A DNA stretch of 64,000 nucleotides from Erigeron canadensis (GCF_010389155.1 NC_057766.1:33861516-33925515), one strand, 5' to 3'; counted from the first letter of the stretch, positions 1 to 11,093 are shown. A program made the numbers and translations. Notes: generated by a model from the sequence alone, not told the origin.

Positions 1-2011
1 GCGATTGGGTTTAGTTTATATATTGTTTAAAATGACTTTAATAAACATGGTTATTGAATTGTATCAAAAATCGAATAGTGCAGTTTTGTACTTTGAGTGT
101 AAAATGTTTGTGGTCCTTCCACCTGAGATTGGGACAGAATTAGTGCCCAATGGCCCAATGAGCAATATATGAATAGATCCTGCAGGGTAAGAGCGACCCA
201 TCAACATGTCACTTTTGGTCTTCTGTTCCAAAGGCAAAAATTATTGACATCCAACCTCATGCATATATTGTACTAGTCCCGCAATTATGTTCAATTGAAT
301 CATCAGGATCGTCAACAGAAGTACCATTACCAATCAGTTTAAGAATCAACAGTATATATAAATCAACTAGTTTACAGGCCTATGTGATACGCCGCCATCC
401 TTGGGAGAAACTTGATGTCAAAAAAATCTAGGCATACATTATTGAATAATTGCGTAGTAACATTACAAACAAACTATGGTTTGTATACAATACATATTTT
501 TCTTGCTTAGAACATCTTAAATTGGTAAACATTATGATAAATCCATGTATCGGAGAGCATTATCTTATAGCTGTTAAAGAAGAAGAAAAAGAACATTTTA
601 ATCAATCTATGTAGGTGTTCAGGATGGTAAAAAGTTTAAACTAAACTTTACTGTCAAAAGGTCAGATGTGAAGTCAAACCAATGGTTTTCTGCTGAGAAC
701 TCAACTGTTACCATAAATTTTGTTTGTATGTTTGCTATCATGTTGCTTCAGTCCATAATCCAACTTCCCTCCAGTAATCAGCTTCACCTGTCATCCCACA
801 GGGAAAAGAAGTACACTGGGAGTGCTTAGTGCCATAATTCTTGTATAGTTTGTGGAAATAATCATCCACTACAGATAACTACTCCTGTTGAAGCTTAAGT
901 GAACTTTTAAACAAACATTCGATAGTCATTAAAAAAAATGACCATTTATATGTAGATAGGTCTATCCAGGTGGTATTTAATCTCAAAAAATCAAACAGTT
1001 AAAGTATAAAGGAAAATACAAATAGCTATGATGGGAAGGCGAAATGGGTCATATGTTGTCCAAGTAGTATTCTAGCTGCTGAAAACCTCCTAAATCATTT
1101 TCTAATCATGTTTGACACAACTAAATTTTTGTAATTATATTTGTTACATTGACAATTCATTTAATTTTATGTTGGAATAATGTGGTTTTGGTCAACCCAA
1201 CCCCACCTGCACTGTTTTGACCCACACCAAAGAATTTCCTGATTTGAATTGTTACCCAACCAGCAAGACCCGCCCACTTTGCCACCCTTACAAAACTGTA
1301 TACAGCGACTGTTGCACAGGACAACACAGATTTCTGAAACTCCAAGCACATTGGCACAGGTCAATTTCTTCAACATATGGATCACCTGGTGAGTATTCTA
1401 ATATTCTAGGTGACAGTTCAAAAGCAACCCTATCATGAACCTGCGTAGTGAACCTACAAAGTATAAACCATGAGACTATGCCATGAAATAGTACCACAAA
1501 AAAACGGTTTGAATGCGTGAGGATCCAGAGCAAGGTAATCATGAAACCCTCTCATAGTCACATTTAGCTCTAATGGATGCCTTCAGATTAAAGAAGATAC
1601 TTTATACCTAAATGAATGCAGAATGCAGATATCATGTGGGCAAAAACCTTCACATATCAGCAACCCATAGTATACAAAATGTGATCAGTTGATTTGTACA
1701 CCAATAGACTTTTTGTATAAGCATGGATATTCTTTATTCATCATGCAAAGCTTTTCCCTAATATAAAAAAGAAAAAAAGTCTTATTTAACATTGATAATG
1801 TTATACAAACTTTCTAAGATGCTCCTTTAACCTTCTGGGCTGAAACAAAGGAGCACCTTTGTAGCTATCTATTTCTTTCAATATACAACTCAATATAAGC
1901 ATTTTCTGCACATTCAGAAGCACTAATAATGCAAAACTGTCACACTTCACATCTACTATAAACAGTCGGAAACAACTAGGAACCCTGAGCTCCGTTTAAA
2001 ACTTCATTTTT
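1..2011. other. Non-coding stretch, no gene recognised
   Basis: No frame here gives a recognisable protein, and the short open frames look like chance. The stretch around 250-350 resembles 2115-2215: both contain 'ttgtactagtcc' followed by 'gatcaacagaagt'-like sequence and 'ccatta'. The two are diverged copies of one unknown repeat. Around 1180-1290 there are 'gacccac/acccaacc'-type strings often seen in transposon ends, but I found no borders. Confidence 0.5.
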
Positions 2012-2013
2012 TC

Positions 2014-2119
2014 AAACTAAAACCTCAACCAGATCACAACTAAGTGTTTGTTGTTATCCCACCCTCAAACTAAAACCTCAACCAGATCACAACTAAGTGT
2101 TTGTTGTTATCCCACCCTC
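2014..2119. repeat. Perfect 53-bp tandem duplication
   Basis: A 53-bp unit starting 'aaactaaaacctcaaccag' occurs twice back to back (2014-2066 and 2067-2119) with no mismatch that I can see. The identity implies a recent duplication. No gene lies nearby on either side for several hundred bases. Confidence 0.9.
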
Positions 2120-2958
2120 ATGTGTATGTTGTACTAGTCCTACAACAGGTGATGTGTATTGATTCATCAACATGATCAACAGAAGTGCCATTAAAAATTA
2201 AAATGAATATTATTAGGATCTTCATGATGCATTGTGCAAACTCAACTGAGACTCCAACATTATCAAGTAATTTTCAGATGTATCTAAAAAAAATTACACA
2301 AACAGAAAGTCATACTGAGAATATTCTCCTAAAAAATGTGCAGCGACTAAAATAAAGAATATCTAAACATGTAAACAACCATATCCAACACTTGCTTCTA
2401 CTAACCTTTTGAAGAATTTCTTTGTACTGACTGAATAGCATCTGAGAGGCTGCTAGATTAGTGACGGACCAACAGGTCTACTGATAGATGGACCCTTGTT
2501 TAAAAATAGACCTCCAAAATGAGGAAATTAGTCCAGTGATCGACGAGATATCAAGAATTAACAGCTGCACATAAAATATATAAATGGCATCATACTATAT
2601 ATGTCCAACTATGGAAACAAAGTCCAATTTTCCATAAAACAACCCATATCAGCAGTTCCCTATGTATGGACACATGATATAAACCTAATCAGAGAAAATT
2701 ACCTGCAGTAGCAGATCCAAGCACCAAGGGGTGATATACCATCATAATGTAAGATACAATTACTTAAAACATACAATGCCATTAAATTAAATGCATATTA
2801 CATTCTACTATTATTCTTTACAAGTTCTCAGCTTGTAAAAGCGATTAATTACATCTTAAAACTGTAACATTGGTATGCTCCTTATTTCTAAGATAGAAAA
2901 TATGGCAAGAGTTTGTACAATTCTGCAGATCTGACTTGAGTAGCTTCATCGAAGAAAA

Positions 2959-5052
2959 TCAGTTCTCCAGTATTGCGTTTGCAATTGGCAAAACCAATGC
3001 TAGCTTCAATAGTCGATAGACCAAAGGATGAGAAAGATGTTTCCTTGTTTCCACCATCACTCTAGAAAGGTCGGCGATACCATTCAAGTTAGCAAATCTT
3101 TCATCTTCTTTCACATTGTCAATGTAGAGGTCAAGTTGATGTTCAAGAGTCATCCTTTCCACAGAACTAAAATCGCCTGGATACAATTCGCTCAACCTCA
3201 ACAACTTTGATCTGTCAAACTCACGAAATGAATCGCATGGACTCAAAGCAGACATACAGGTAAGGAGTTCAGAACTTGTCTCACTAAAACGATCACCAAA
3301 CTCTCGAATTTGCCTATCCACGACAACGTAAAAACAATCAAACTCGTAATAGTGCCCATGGGTGATGTTCGTCTTTTGTCTTCGGTTTTTTGGATTAATA
3401 TAGTCTTCTTTCAAGTTTAACATTTCTATATCATGCTTTTCACAAAAAGAAGATATCTTTATCAAAAGTGAATCAAATCCATCAACTTTAAACTTTTCCA
3501 ATAGTCGTTTAGTTGATTTTACCAATGAAATAGTATTCAAGATATCTTGATCTTTTCTTAGAAGAGATTGTGACAATAAATCTGTGAGACCTAAAATGTG
3601 CAGCATCAAGTGCAAATAGAATACAAAAGCAAATGATTTGAAATAAATATGAAGACCATTTGCTTGACGTTGGCTCAAACTATTATCACCTTCCTTTTCA
3701 TAATACTCAAGCACATCAACAACAGATGGAAACAAATCAACCAAATGCAAAAGTGTTCTGTAATGATGACCCGAATGTGGTGTTCCAGTCCTTATAATAG
3801 AAAGCTCTTCATTTAAGCCATCTCCATTTTCAATTTTACAGCTAATTACCTCCCGTACTTTCTCTTTGTTACTTTCTTGTACAATATCTTTTTTGCAAGA
3901 AGCACAAAGCACATTCATCAAAACAGATAACATGTCAAAGAAGTTTCCGATGCCAAAGTGTTCTTTTGCAACTTGCACAACAACTAACTCAAGTTGGTGA
4001 GCAAAACAATGTACATAATGTGCTGAGCTATTTTCTCTCATGATTAAAGCTTTCAATCCACTGAACTCACCCCGCATATTGGTTGCTCCATTATAACCTT
4101 GACTTCTGATACGTTTCAAACTTAATCCATTATCAGCAAGCAAAGCTTCAATAACAGATTTAAGAGATTGGGCAGATTTCTCCATAACATGAGCAAGACC
4201 GGCAAATCTCTCTCTAACTATTCCACTGGTATCAACATATCGTAAAACCACAACTATTTGTCCCTTTTTAGATATGTCCCTGGATTCATCGACTAACAAG
4301 CCAAAAACATCATCACCAATTTCCTCAAATACCGGCTTGAATGTTTCTTGTGATAAGCAATTAAGATCATCTTGCTCGTCAAACTCCTCATGGGAAATAT
4401 CTTGTTGAACACTCGGACCCACCATTTGATACCTGGCATTCTCCCCAATCCTCGCACCGTCACTTTGCTTATTAAATGCAACGACAATAGACTGATTTTG
4501 TCTCATCAAATCTTCACATTTCCTAAGTGCTCTATTATGAAAGCTACCAACATCACCGACATGACTCCCAAGTCTCTCCGTTTTATTCCAACCATTAAAC
4601 CCTTCGGTCACAAACGAATCACTCCCACCTTGTTTCCCATGTTGATCTCTAAACACATAACAACACAAACAAAACGCCCTATCCACTTTCACACTATACT
4701 CTAGCCAATTACTATACTTATAAAACCAAGCCGGGCAAAAACGTCTCTCCTTATTCCCAATCATTCTCTTTGGGAAACTATAACCACGCGGTTGAAAAGG
4801 CCCTCGCATCAAATACCGCCTCCTAACTTCGTCTCTTTGATTAGGATGATACTCTGAAATTCTTTTCCTATCGGCTGGATCCCATGGAAGATCACTCAAA
4901 TCAACTTCGAAAGGTATCGAAGAAATAGGACTAGGCTGGGATATATAATCAGAAACATTTCCAGTTGAAGATTCTTCGATATCGCCACTACCGGACGAAG
5001 AAGATGCTTTCCTTTTTAGAAATCTCCTCATTTTTTCCGTTACTTTTAGCAA
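2959..5052 (-). CDS. hAT-type transposase (TTF zinc finger / ZMYM1-like), decayed
   Basis: This is a 697-aa single-exon frame of the plant 'zinc finger MYM-type protein 1-like' group, which derives from hAT transposases. A Ser-rich N terminus is followed by a TTF-type finger region at about residues 90-170, with FCPAWF, a Cys-x-Cys-Cys cluster (AFCLCCYVF) and the GFNGWNKTERL segment. Next comes the RNase-H-like core, with LLVDESRDIS, a RSQGYNGATNM block and the HCFAHQLELVVV block. The C terminus reaches the hAT dimerisation region (VLPIANAILEN) and stops. The frame is not a working enzyme. It ends at a TGA inside the conserved hATC motif, and the following codons still read like the family (FSSMKLLKSDL). 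The DUF4371 segment between the finger and the VGPSVQQDI block is shorter than in relatives. A 'cagtagcagatccaag' string near 2705 resembles CAGTGGCGGATC-type hAT ends, but I found no partner terminus. A domesticated gene is less likely given these lesions. Confidence 0.85.
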   Translation of the reverse strand: MLKVTEKMRRFLKRKASSSSGSGDIEESSTGNVSDYISQPSPISSIPFEVDLSDLPWDPADRKRISEYHPNQRDEVRRRYLMRGPFQPRGYSFPKRMIGNKERRFCPAWFYKYSNWLEYSVKVDRAFCLCCYVFRDQHGKQGGSDSFVTEGFNGWNKTERLGSHVGDVGSFHNRALRKCEDLMRQNQSIVVAFNKQSDGARIGENARYQMVGPSVQQDISHEEFDEQDDLNCLSQETFKPVFEEIGDDVFGLLVDESRDISKKGQIVVVLRYVDTSGIVRERFAGLAHVMEKSAQSLKSVIEALLADNGLSLKRIRSQGYNGATNMRGEFSGLKALIMRENSSAHYVHCFAHQLELVVVQVAKEHFGIGNFFDMLSVLMNVLCASCKKDIVQESNKEKVREVISCKIENGDGLNEELSIIRTGTPHSGHHYRTLLHLVDLFPSVVDVLEYYEKEGDNSLSQRQANGLHIYFKSFAFVFYLHLMLHILGLTDLLSQSLLRKDQDILNTISLVKSTKRLLEKFKVDGFDSLLIKISSFCEKHDIEMLNLKEDYINPKNRRQKTNITHGHYYEFDCFYVVVDRQIREFGDRFSETSSELLTCMSALSPCDSFREFDRSKLLRLSELYPGDFSSVERMTLEHQLDLYIDNVKEDERFANLNGIADLSRVMVETRKHLSHPLVYRLLKLALVLPIANAILEN

Positions 5053-5459
5053 ACCTTAATCTAGTTCGATCAACATTTCAATTTATATCAAAAAAATTAT
5101 AAATTTAATTTGGACAAAGTTTAGCTTATATTTAACATTCTCTAAAATGAAGATTACTACAATTTCTATTAAAAATTTATAAATACATTTAGTTCAGTTA
5201 TTTTAACATTCTCCAAAATGAAAATTACTAGCTAGTAGGGATTAAGTATGTATTGTATTGGATTTAGAGATCTAAAGACAGACCTGAGAGGCGGTGTGAC
5301 AGACCGTTGTTGTGACCAGACTGCGGTGGTCGTCGGCCGGAGAGAATCCAGAGGGCGAGGACGAGGATATAACCGAGCTGAACTGCTTTTACTTTGGCCC
5401 ATTGAAGAAGCCCAATCCAGATTATCAATTACCTCTTTTTTTAAACTTAATTAGGTAAA

Positions 5460-6105
5460 TGATAAAGCCATCAAACATCCGATATACTTTAAAGTTTAAA
5501 ACATATAGTACAACAAGTTAAAACATTTTTGATAGTATATGATTAAATATTAGATTATTAGTAGTGTATGAATCAAAATGAATTTTAATAATTGGATGTT
5601 CAATTTCATTTTATATAAACTATCTAACGACACAGATAGTACGGTGATGGATGGTAATGGTGGTGTGTGATAGTGGCAGTGATGGAAGCGGCGGCAGTGG
5701 TGGCGATATAATGACGGCGGTAGTGACGGTGAAGGGTGGTGGTGGTGATGGCAGCGAGCAACGACGGCGTTGATTGGTGGTGGTGGGGCGCCATAACAAA
5801 CACGATCTATACAAGTTAAACATGATCAATTATGTTTCATTAATTCACCACCTACCTTTAATATTAAATTACACTAGTATTCTTTTATATTATAAAATAT
5901 CTAACTATCCTTTTTAAATCAAACATCTTACATCAATTACCTTTATCATTTGACGCCGCAACCACCATCACCATTCGTTGTCATCATCATACCAACATCA
6001 TTATCGTTACATTATGCGAGTATCATATTATATTATATTAAATTTATTTCAATCTCCCAACTAATAGAATAAATTATTGATCTATTTCTATAGTAGGCTT
6101 GATAT
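5460..6105. other. AT-rich spacer with decayed Helitron-like tracts
   Basis: No gene is visible. 5620-5820 is GGT/GGC-rich ('ggtggtggtgatggc'). 5860-6030 ends in 'cattatgcgagtatcat', a degraded form of the 'gcgggtatac' hairpin-tail seen at the intact Helitrons of this window. Similar decayed tracts lie at about 7240-7470, 13590-13810 and 60180-60340. I assign these by resemblance only. Confidence 0.4.
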
Positions 6106-6109
6106 GCAT

Positions 6110-6400
6110 AATAATCTTTTTGGTGTTAATAGGGGTCTAACACGCTACGATAATAATGCCTTCACAATCTCCTTTGACCTTCTTCCAAGCCCGATGTAAT
6201 CCTGAATTTCAACCAAATCTATTACATTGGAAAATTAAAAGAAAAATGCACTTGCCTTGCACCATGCACTTACATGGTTCCAAAAATCCATAGCGACCTA
6301 ACATTCTCCAAACAGATGATTCAAAGATTCGGAAGCATTATTACACAAACCGCAAATCGCCTCACCTGGCATAGACTTGAAGAACGAGCTAGGAGGGTCG
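6110..6400 (-). mobile_element. LINE remnant: reverse-transcriptase zinc-binding (zf-RVT) segment
   Basis: Translated on the minus strand, this stretch reads PGEAICGLCNNASESLNHLF followed by GEC, a stop, and then FWNHVSAWC. This is the zf-RVT pattern (CxLC...ES..HLF..C...W...WC) found at the C-terminal end of plant LINE reverse transcriptases. In-frame stops show it is dead. Neither the catalytic RT domain nor a poly(A) tail is attached. Confidence 0.75.
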
Positions 6401-6770
6401 GGATCCGATCCATTACCATCTTCCACATAAATTTATATTAACTTTCTTAGGACCCATTTCGACAACTTAAAAACATAACGGTTAATAAAATCAGTTCCAC
6501 TGTAGAGAAAATGTTTTATAGCGACAACAAGTTGTTATTTCTACCAAAGAAAATCGATTTATCACTTTTTACTACCAAATCAAGCTTGCAAGACAGCCCG
6601 CCCAGCCCATTCGTCCATCCCAAATTCCCCATTTAGTCCATTGGCCCATTGCCATATAATCCCATGACTCTGTTAAATCTGTCCCTCAAGTCACCAGACA
6701 ACTTTTCTCCTTTTATAACTTAAACAACAAACAAGCTAGGAAACACATATTTGAGTGGCATGCACATTAT

Positions 6771-7195
6771 CTAATCAAGGAAGTGCACCCATCTTACATT
6801 TAACCTGATCCGCCATTAATTAATCTCATCATGTAGGTTCAATTCCCATCCCAAAGATACTCGAGTTATACATATTAATTTTTAAACCAGAGCATGCATA
6901 AAAACATCTAAGAATACGAGCCATATGGCATATGCCCATTTTCATCACATTATTGACCGATCCCCCAAAATTTATACAATCTTTAATAATAGTAATAAAA
7001 AAAGGTTACTTCTCTGTACATGTATTCTGGTAGCATTTTCACACCAAATGATCTAAACAACTGCAATTTTGGCTTTAATTTATTTATTATAAGATTAGAA
7101 TTACTATAGTCTCCATGAACCAATATTTACCCATATTTAGTGAGATGGAAATCTTAAGTACAACACCCCAAAACACAAAATCCAAACGAATTATC
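6771..7195. repeat. Direct repeat copy 1 (pairs with 9241-10256)
   Basis: Starting at 'aagtgcacccatcttac' and ending near 'aaaacacaaaatccaaacgaatta', this block matches 9241-10256 once the 626-bp MITE in that copy is removed. Shared landmarks include 'ctcgagttatacatattaat'-like sequence, 'aaaaacatctaagaatacg' and 'tagtctccatgaaccaat'. It lacks the MITE, so it keeps the empty insertion site near 7105-7110. It shows no LTR-type TG...CA ends. Confidence 0.75.
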
Positions 7196-7239
7196 AAATT
7201 TTTTAAATAATTTTTTTTATATATAAACTCAATCTACCC

Positions 7240-7680
7240 GTCTACTATCTTTATTAATTAACTTAAAGGTCTCTACTTAATATACCTATAATAACTTTAA
7301 TGAAATAATTTACTAACATACATCATTTAACCATTAAAATAGATACACTACCCTCTTATATCAATTGATTTTACATTAATAATCATACCGCCGCCACCGC
7401 CCGTTTCCGCCACCACCACTATCGCCATCGCCGTCATACCGACGTATCGCGCGAGCACATGTTTATATTTAATGAGAGAGTTTCATATATATAACCAATA
7501 TTAACACCCCAAAACAAGGAACGAATGCATCGTCTCAAACAATACTCTGTCAATTCGATTTGCAATAAAAGAACTCAAAGACACAAGCTTCCTATGGCTA
7601 TCCAGCAGATCGTGCACGCAAGACATAGATTGGTCAACGAGTATATAGTTTTAGTATTAAACAAGCAAGTTGCTGCTTTA
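7240..7680. repeat. Dispersed repeat copy (pairs with 13590-13850 and 14808-14975)
   Basis: The first half (to about 7500) matches 13590-13850 through 'atcaattgattttacatta' and 'atcgcgcgagcacatgttta'. The second half (7500-7680) matches 14808-14975 through 'agaactcaaagacacaagct' and 'gatcgtgcacgcaagacata'. In the other copy the halves are about 950 bp apart, so one copy gained or lost sequence between them. The first half has a Helitron-like tail. Confidence 0.7.
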
Positions 7681-8049
7681 CTGTCCGTAAGCCCCCCTTA
7701 AATGTATACTAACTAGTCGTTGCCGCCATCACCACACCACTATCACTACCACTATCATTGCTACATCATGCAAACATACATTTAGCATTACCCAAACGTT
7801 TGGTGGTAAAAGTTAGAAACATCTAAAGTATACAACAAGGGTAGAAAGTAAAAAAAAAAAATACGAAATGAGTGGCCAAAGTTACCAAATGGAAAAGTTT
7901 GATACTAAAAGTTAGAAAACAAAGTTTGTATAATAGGTAAAAAGTGAAAAAAAGAAAGAAAAAAAAAAGAAAAAGGAAAAAGAAAATTGGTGGCCAAAAT
8001 TGAAAATTCGAAAACTTAGGTGGTAAAAATAAAAAAAATATTGGCATTA

Positions 8050-9205
8050 GTAGACGTAGTAAAATGAGAGTTAATTTGACCTTGATCCGAGGTGATGTGT
8101 GACGTAGCTCCGGTGTCAAAGTTCCACGTGGGGTCTGATTGATTCAGATTGAGAGTGGACAAGGCTGCACCAAGTTCTGTGGGTTGAAGTGGATCGATGT
8201 TGGGCTGCATGCACTACAAACAATATAGAGTGTGAACAAATTAAAATTTTTGTCACGCTTTTTAGTGTGTAGAAATATATTGAATTAAAAGTATATGGAA
8301 ATTTCTAAACATTAAAAAGTGTGTAGAAATAAAAGTTCACACTTAAGTGTGAACTTTTATTAAGTGTGCACTTTTATTTCTACACACTTTTTATTGTGGA
8401 AAAATATCCACACATTTTTAATTCAATATATTTCTACACACTAAAAAGCGTGACAAAATTTTAATTTGTTCACACTCACCTAAAAGTGTGAACAAATGCA
8501 ATATGATTTGTAGTGATGGAATATGTTGGGTTGCATGGGTATGGTGGCTGTGGTAGAGTAACAAGACCGAACCCGGGTGGTGGTGAGTGAGGCTGCTTGG
8601 TTTGAGGGTTTAATGGAACAGTAAGGCGGTCCAGGGTGAATTAGCGGGGTGTGGGGAGGGAGGTGGAGCATTCCACCAAAGTACTATTGTAGGAGCCATA
8701 GTTTCCATAGAAACCGGGGGGGTTGTGCTATGAATGTCGCCCACGACCTCCTCTCGAGTAACCACGACCAAGGCCTCGACCACGGTAGTTTGAGCGTTGT
8801 GGTTATGATTCGAAGTACTGAGAGGGATTGTAGGATTGTGGAGGTAGTGGGTTAGGGGATGACTGGGGCTGCTGTGAGAAAGGCTGTGGTGTTGGAACAG
8901 GATGGATCATGGGTGCGGGTGGTGCAGGTGGACCTTGTGGTTTGTTAGCAGCAACAAGGGCTATTTGGGAGGCCGGGTAGTTGTTGTCGTGCAGCTTGTC
9001 GACGTACGTTGTTCCTTATCTAACATTTCTCTTGCATCATCCCATGACGTGTCTGACTGAGTGATAAACGAAGCTACTGCATGTGTCGAACTCACTTGGA
9101 AGACCGAGGAGCATTTGCAAAACAAGCCTTGATTCTGAGACTGATCATCGAGTTGGTCTGCTAAATCTTTCATTTTCTAAAAATAGGCACTCAGAGAGGT
9201 ACAAG
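8050..9205 (-). mobile_element. Ty1/copia gag-protease fragment, broken
   Basis: Minus-strand translations show pieces of a plant copia polyprotein in order. First is gag (9173-8961: MKDLADQLDD..., ASFITQSDTSWDDAREML), then a Pro/Gln-rich linker and a Gly/Arg-rich nucleic-acid-binding region near 8750-8800. Last is the protease start, DPTWNFDTGATSHITSD, near 8120. The frame is shifted several times and is split by a CACTA-type MITE at 8212-8515. No integrase, reverse transcriptase, LTR or primer-binding site was found. This is a dead relic. Confidence 0.8.
8212..8515. mobile_element. CACTA-type MITE, mostly palindromic, 304 bp
   Basis: The ends are 'cactacaaa' and its complement 'tttgtagtg', matching the CACTA start of En/Spm-type elements. 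They are flanked by the 3-bp duplication 'atg' (8209-8211 and 8516-8518), the size this superfamily makes. Inside, 8228-8477 is a near-perfect inverted repeat, with 'gagtgtgaac' pairing with 'gttcacactc' and long arms containing 'agtgtgtagaaatatattga'. It could fold into one hairpin. It sits inside the copia gag relic. Confidence 0.85.
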
Positions 9206-9240
9206 AAGCCATAGGGGTAGTGGTGAATTATGCATGTTCA

Positions 9241-10256
9241 AGTGCACCCATCTTACATTCAACCTGATCCGCCATCAATTTATCTCATCGGGTTCAATTA
9301 ATTCCCACCCCAAAGATACTCGATTTAATCATATTAATTTTTAAACCAGAGCGTGCATAAAAACATCTAAGAATACGAGCCATATATATTCATCACATTA
9401 CCACTTGTTGACCAATCCCCCAAATTTAATAATGATAATAATACTCGTAAAAAATTTAGTTATCTGATAGCACTTTCGCACCAAAGCATCCAAATACTGT
9501 TATTTTGGCTTTTATTTATAAGATTAGATATACGTACATAGAGGAAAGTTATTTTGAGAACTATATAAAAAAAAAGAACGCGAGAACCAATCTGGGCCAC
9601 ATATCTCATCTCCTTTTTTCTCTCTCATTACTTTCATCCAAATTTTTCAAAACGTTTTATCTCACAAACCGTGCATCGTTAGACGAAAAAAAAACCATGG
9701 GTAGTCTTAAAATTTCGTCATCTTTCATTAGAGATGCGACTTGATATACTTTTGATAAACTTTTAAATTTCAAAATTTTTTTTTTTTCGAATTTTTTTTT
9801 TACCTGCACATGTGTAGGATAGGATGTATAACCTACACATGTATAGGATGTGTATGATGTATACCCTACACATGTCCTGCACATGTGTAGGATTATTGCT
9901 AAAAAAAAAAATTAAAAAAAAAATCGAAATTTAAAAGTTTGTCAAAAGTATTTCAAGTCGCATCTCTAATGAAAGAGTACGAAATTTTAAGACTACCCAT
10001 GTTTTTTTTTTCGTTTAACGATGTACGGTTTGTAAGATAAAACCATTTGAATGAATTGGGTGAAAATGAGGAGAGAGAAAATTAAATATCATCAAGATCA
10101 AAATCAATGGCCAAGATTGGTTCTCGCGTTCTTTTTTATTTTATGGTTCTCAAAATAACCCACCCCTACGTACATATAGTCTCCATGAACCAATATTATT
10201 ACCCTAATTACCCTATGTAAGTACACACCCCAAAACACAAAATGCAAACGAATTAG
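9241..10256. repeat. Direct repeat copy 2, interrupted by a MULE-like MITE
   Basis: This is the second copy of the block at 6771-7195, in the same orientation and about 2.46 kb away. It is interrupted at 9541-10166 by a palindromic transposon. Outside the insertion it follows copy 1 ('aagtgcacccatcttac' at the left, 'ccccaaaacacaaaatgc' at the right). It borders the copia relic, but no LTR termini or primer-binding site support calling the pair LTRs. Confidence 0.75.
9541..10166. mobile_element. MULE-type long-palindrome MITE, 626 bp, with 10-bp target duplication
   Basis: The element is flanked by 'tacgtacata' on both sides (9531-9540 and 10167-10176), a 10-bp duplication typical of Mutator-like elements. 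The arms pair almost end to end, with 'gttattttgagaac' then 'agaacgcgagaaccaatc' at the left and the complements at the right. The loop (about 9810-9895) has several partly palindromic 'acacatgtgtagg' motifs. Open frames across it (9505-9744, 9657-9884) arise from the palindrome and are not genes. Confidence 0.9.
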
Positions 10257-10424
10257 CTATTATAAATAAAATAAAATAAAATAAAAAACACAAAACACAG
10301 CTGCCAATATATAACTAAAATCTGAGACTAAAATTCTTTTCATCATCATTATAAACATACGGAGTAATATATGTACGAGTCGTCAACTTGTGACATTAAT
10401 GATCGAGTCGTCATGTCCTCTTTT

Positions 10425-11093
10425 TCATGTACTATTCCTGTAGTTTTTTGTGCTATTGAACTTTTCGAAGCATACGTCATAGCGGTTTTCGAGAAAATAA
10501 CCCATCAAATTCATCAATTCATCATCTTGACGATCATCAGCGTACCTTAGAAAGGGCTTAATAGGTATTGCACGACTCGGGTTTAAACAATATGAAATCG
10601 GGTCATCATCAACAACCACCACCATTCTTAAATCTCTCCCTAGATGAAATAAATTCTTCATATATGCAGCCCCGCCGCAAATTGAAATTGGTGTACACGA
10701 ATCGCGATACAATCGATGATTAATCAAACTCCTGCTAGGATCCAAGAAATCCAACACCCGGGAAGCATATGCTTTTGTTCCTGCGGTGAAAACCACGACT
10801 TCAAAACCGATTTTGTTTAAACGTCTAAGGAATTCATCAACAAACGGACGTTTCAAAACATAGATATCATCATAAGGTGGGTCGTCCGATTGGAAAACAA
10901 TATCGTGACGAATAGCAGACCGATCACTACCCTTGGGAGCTATTACGGTGTTGACTAAAGTTAGGTCTAGGTCGAGAACCACCGTTTTTTGATAAGGACA
11001 TTCTAATGGAGGAAGTAAGTACCTCCGCACGACGGCATTCCCTGCTTTGGTAGTGGGTAATGTTTTATAAAGGTTTAAAGGTTTCAACGACAT
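10425..11093 (-). CDS. HAD-family FCP1/SCP-like (CTD phosphatase-like) protein, 222 aa
   Basis: This is a single-exon protein with the FCP1-homology (NIF) fold of the HAD superfamily. Members remove phosphate from Ser/Thr, classically on the RNA polymerase II C-terminal domain. The motifs are intact. Motif I is DLDLTLVNT at residues 41-49 (Asp41 nucleophile, Asp43 acid/base). Motif II is VVFTAGTKAYA with Thr103. The motif III lysine is in YMKNLFHLGRDL (Lys146), and motif IV is VVVVDDDPISY (about 159-168). There is little beyond the catalytic domain, so no BRCT or targeting module guides its substrate. It ends in a short polar tail. The start at 11093 leaves about 40 residues before motif I. 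A TA-repeat at about 11137-11162 lies 45-70 bases upstream and could supply a TATA box. It could be a young single-exon duplicate, and expression is not shown. Confidence 0.85.
   Translation of the reverse strand: MSLKPLNLYKTLPTTKAGNAVVRRYLLPPLECPYQKTVVLDLDLTLVNTVIAPKGSDRSAIRHDIVFQSDDPPYDDIYVLKRPFVDEFLRRLNKIGFEVVVFTAGTKAYASRVLDFLDPSRSLINHRLYRDSCTPISICGGAAYMKNLFHLGRDLRMVVVVDDDPISYCLNPSRAIPIKPFLRYADDRQDDELMNLMGYFLENRYDVCFEKFNSTKNYRNST

Noticed and set aside
8649..8855. Plus-strand open frame (68 aa) in the copia region
   Set aside because: It is antisense to the gag Gly/Arg-rich region, and its composition mirrors that sequence.
9505..9884. Open frames on both strands over 9505-9884
   Set aside because: They lie in the arms of the 626-bp palindromic MITE and reflect its symmetry.
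6771..10256. The repeats at 6771 and 9241 as LTRs of the copia relic
   Set aside because: There are no TG...CA ends, no primer-binding site next to 9241 and no pol sequence between them. They fit a plain duplication better.
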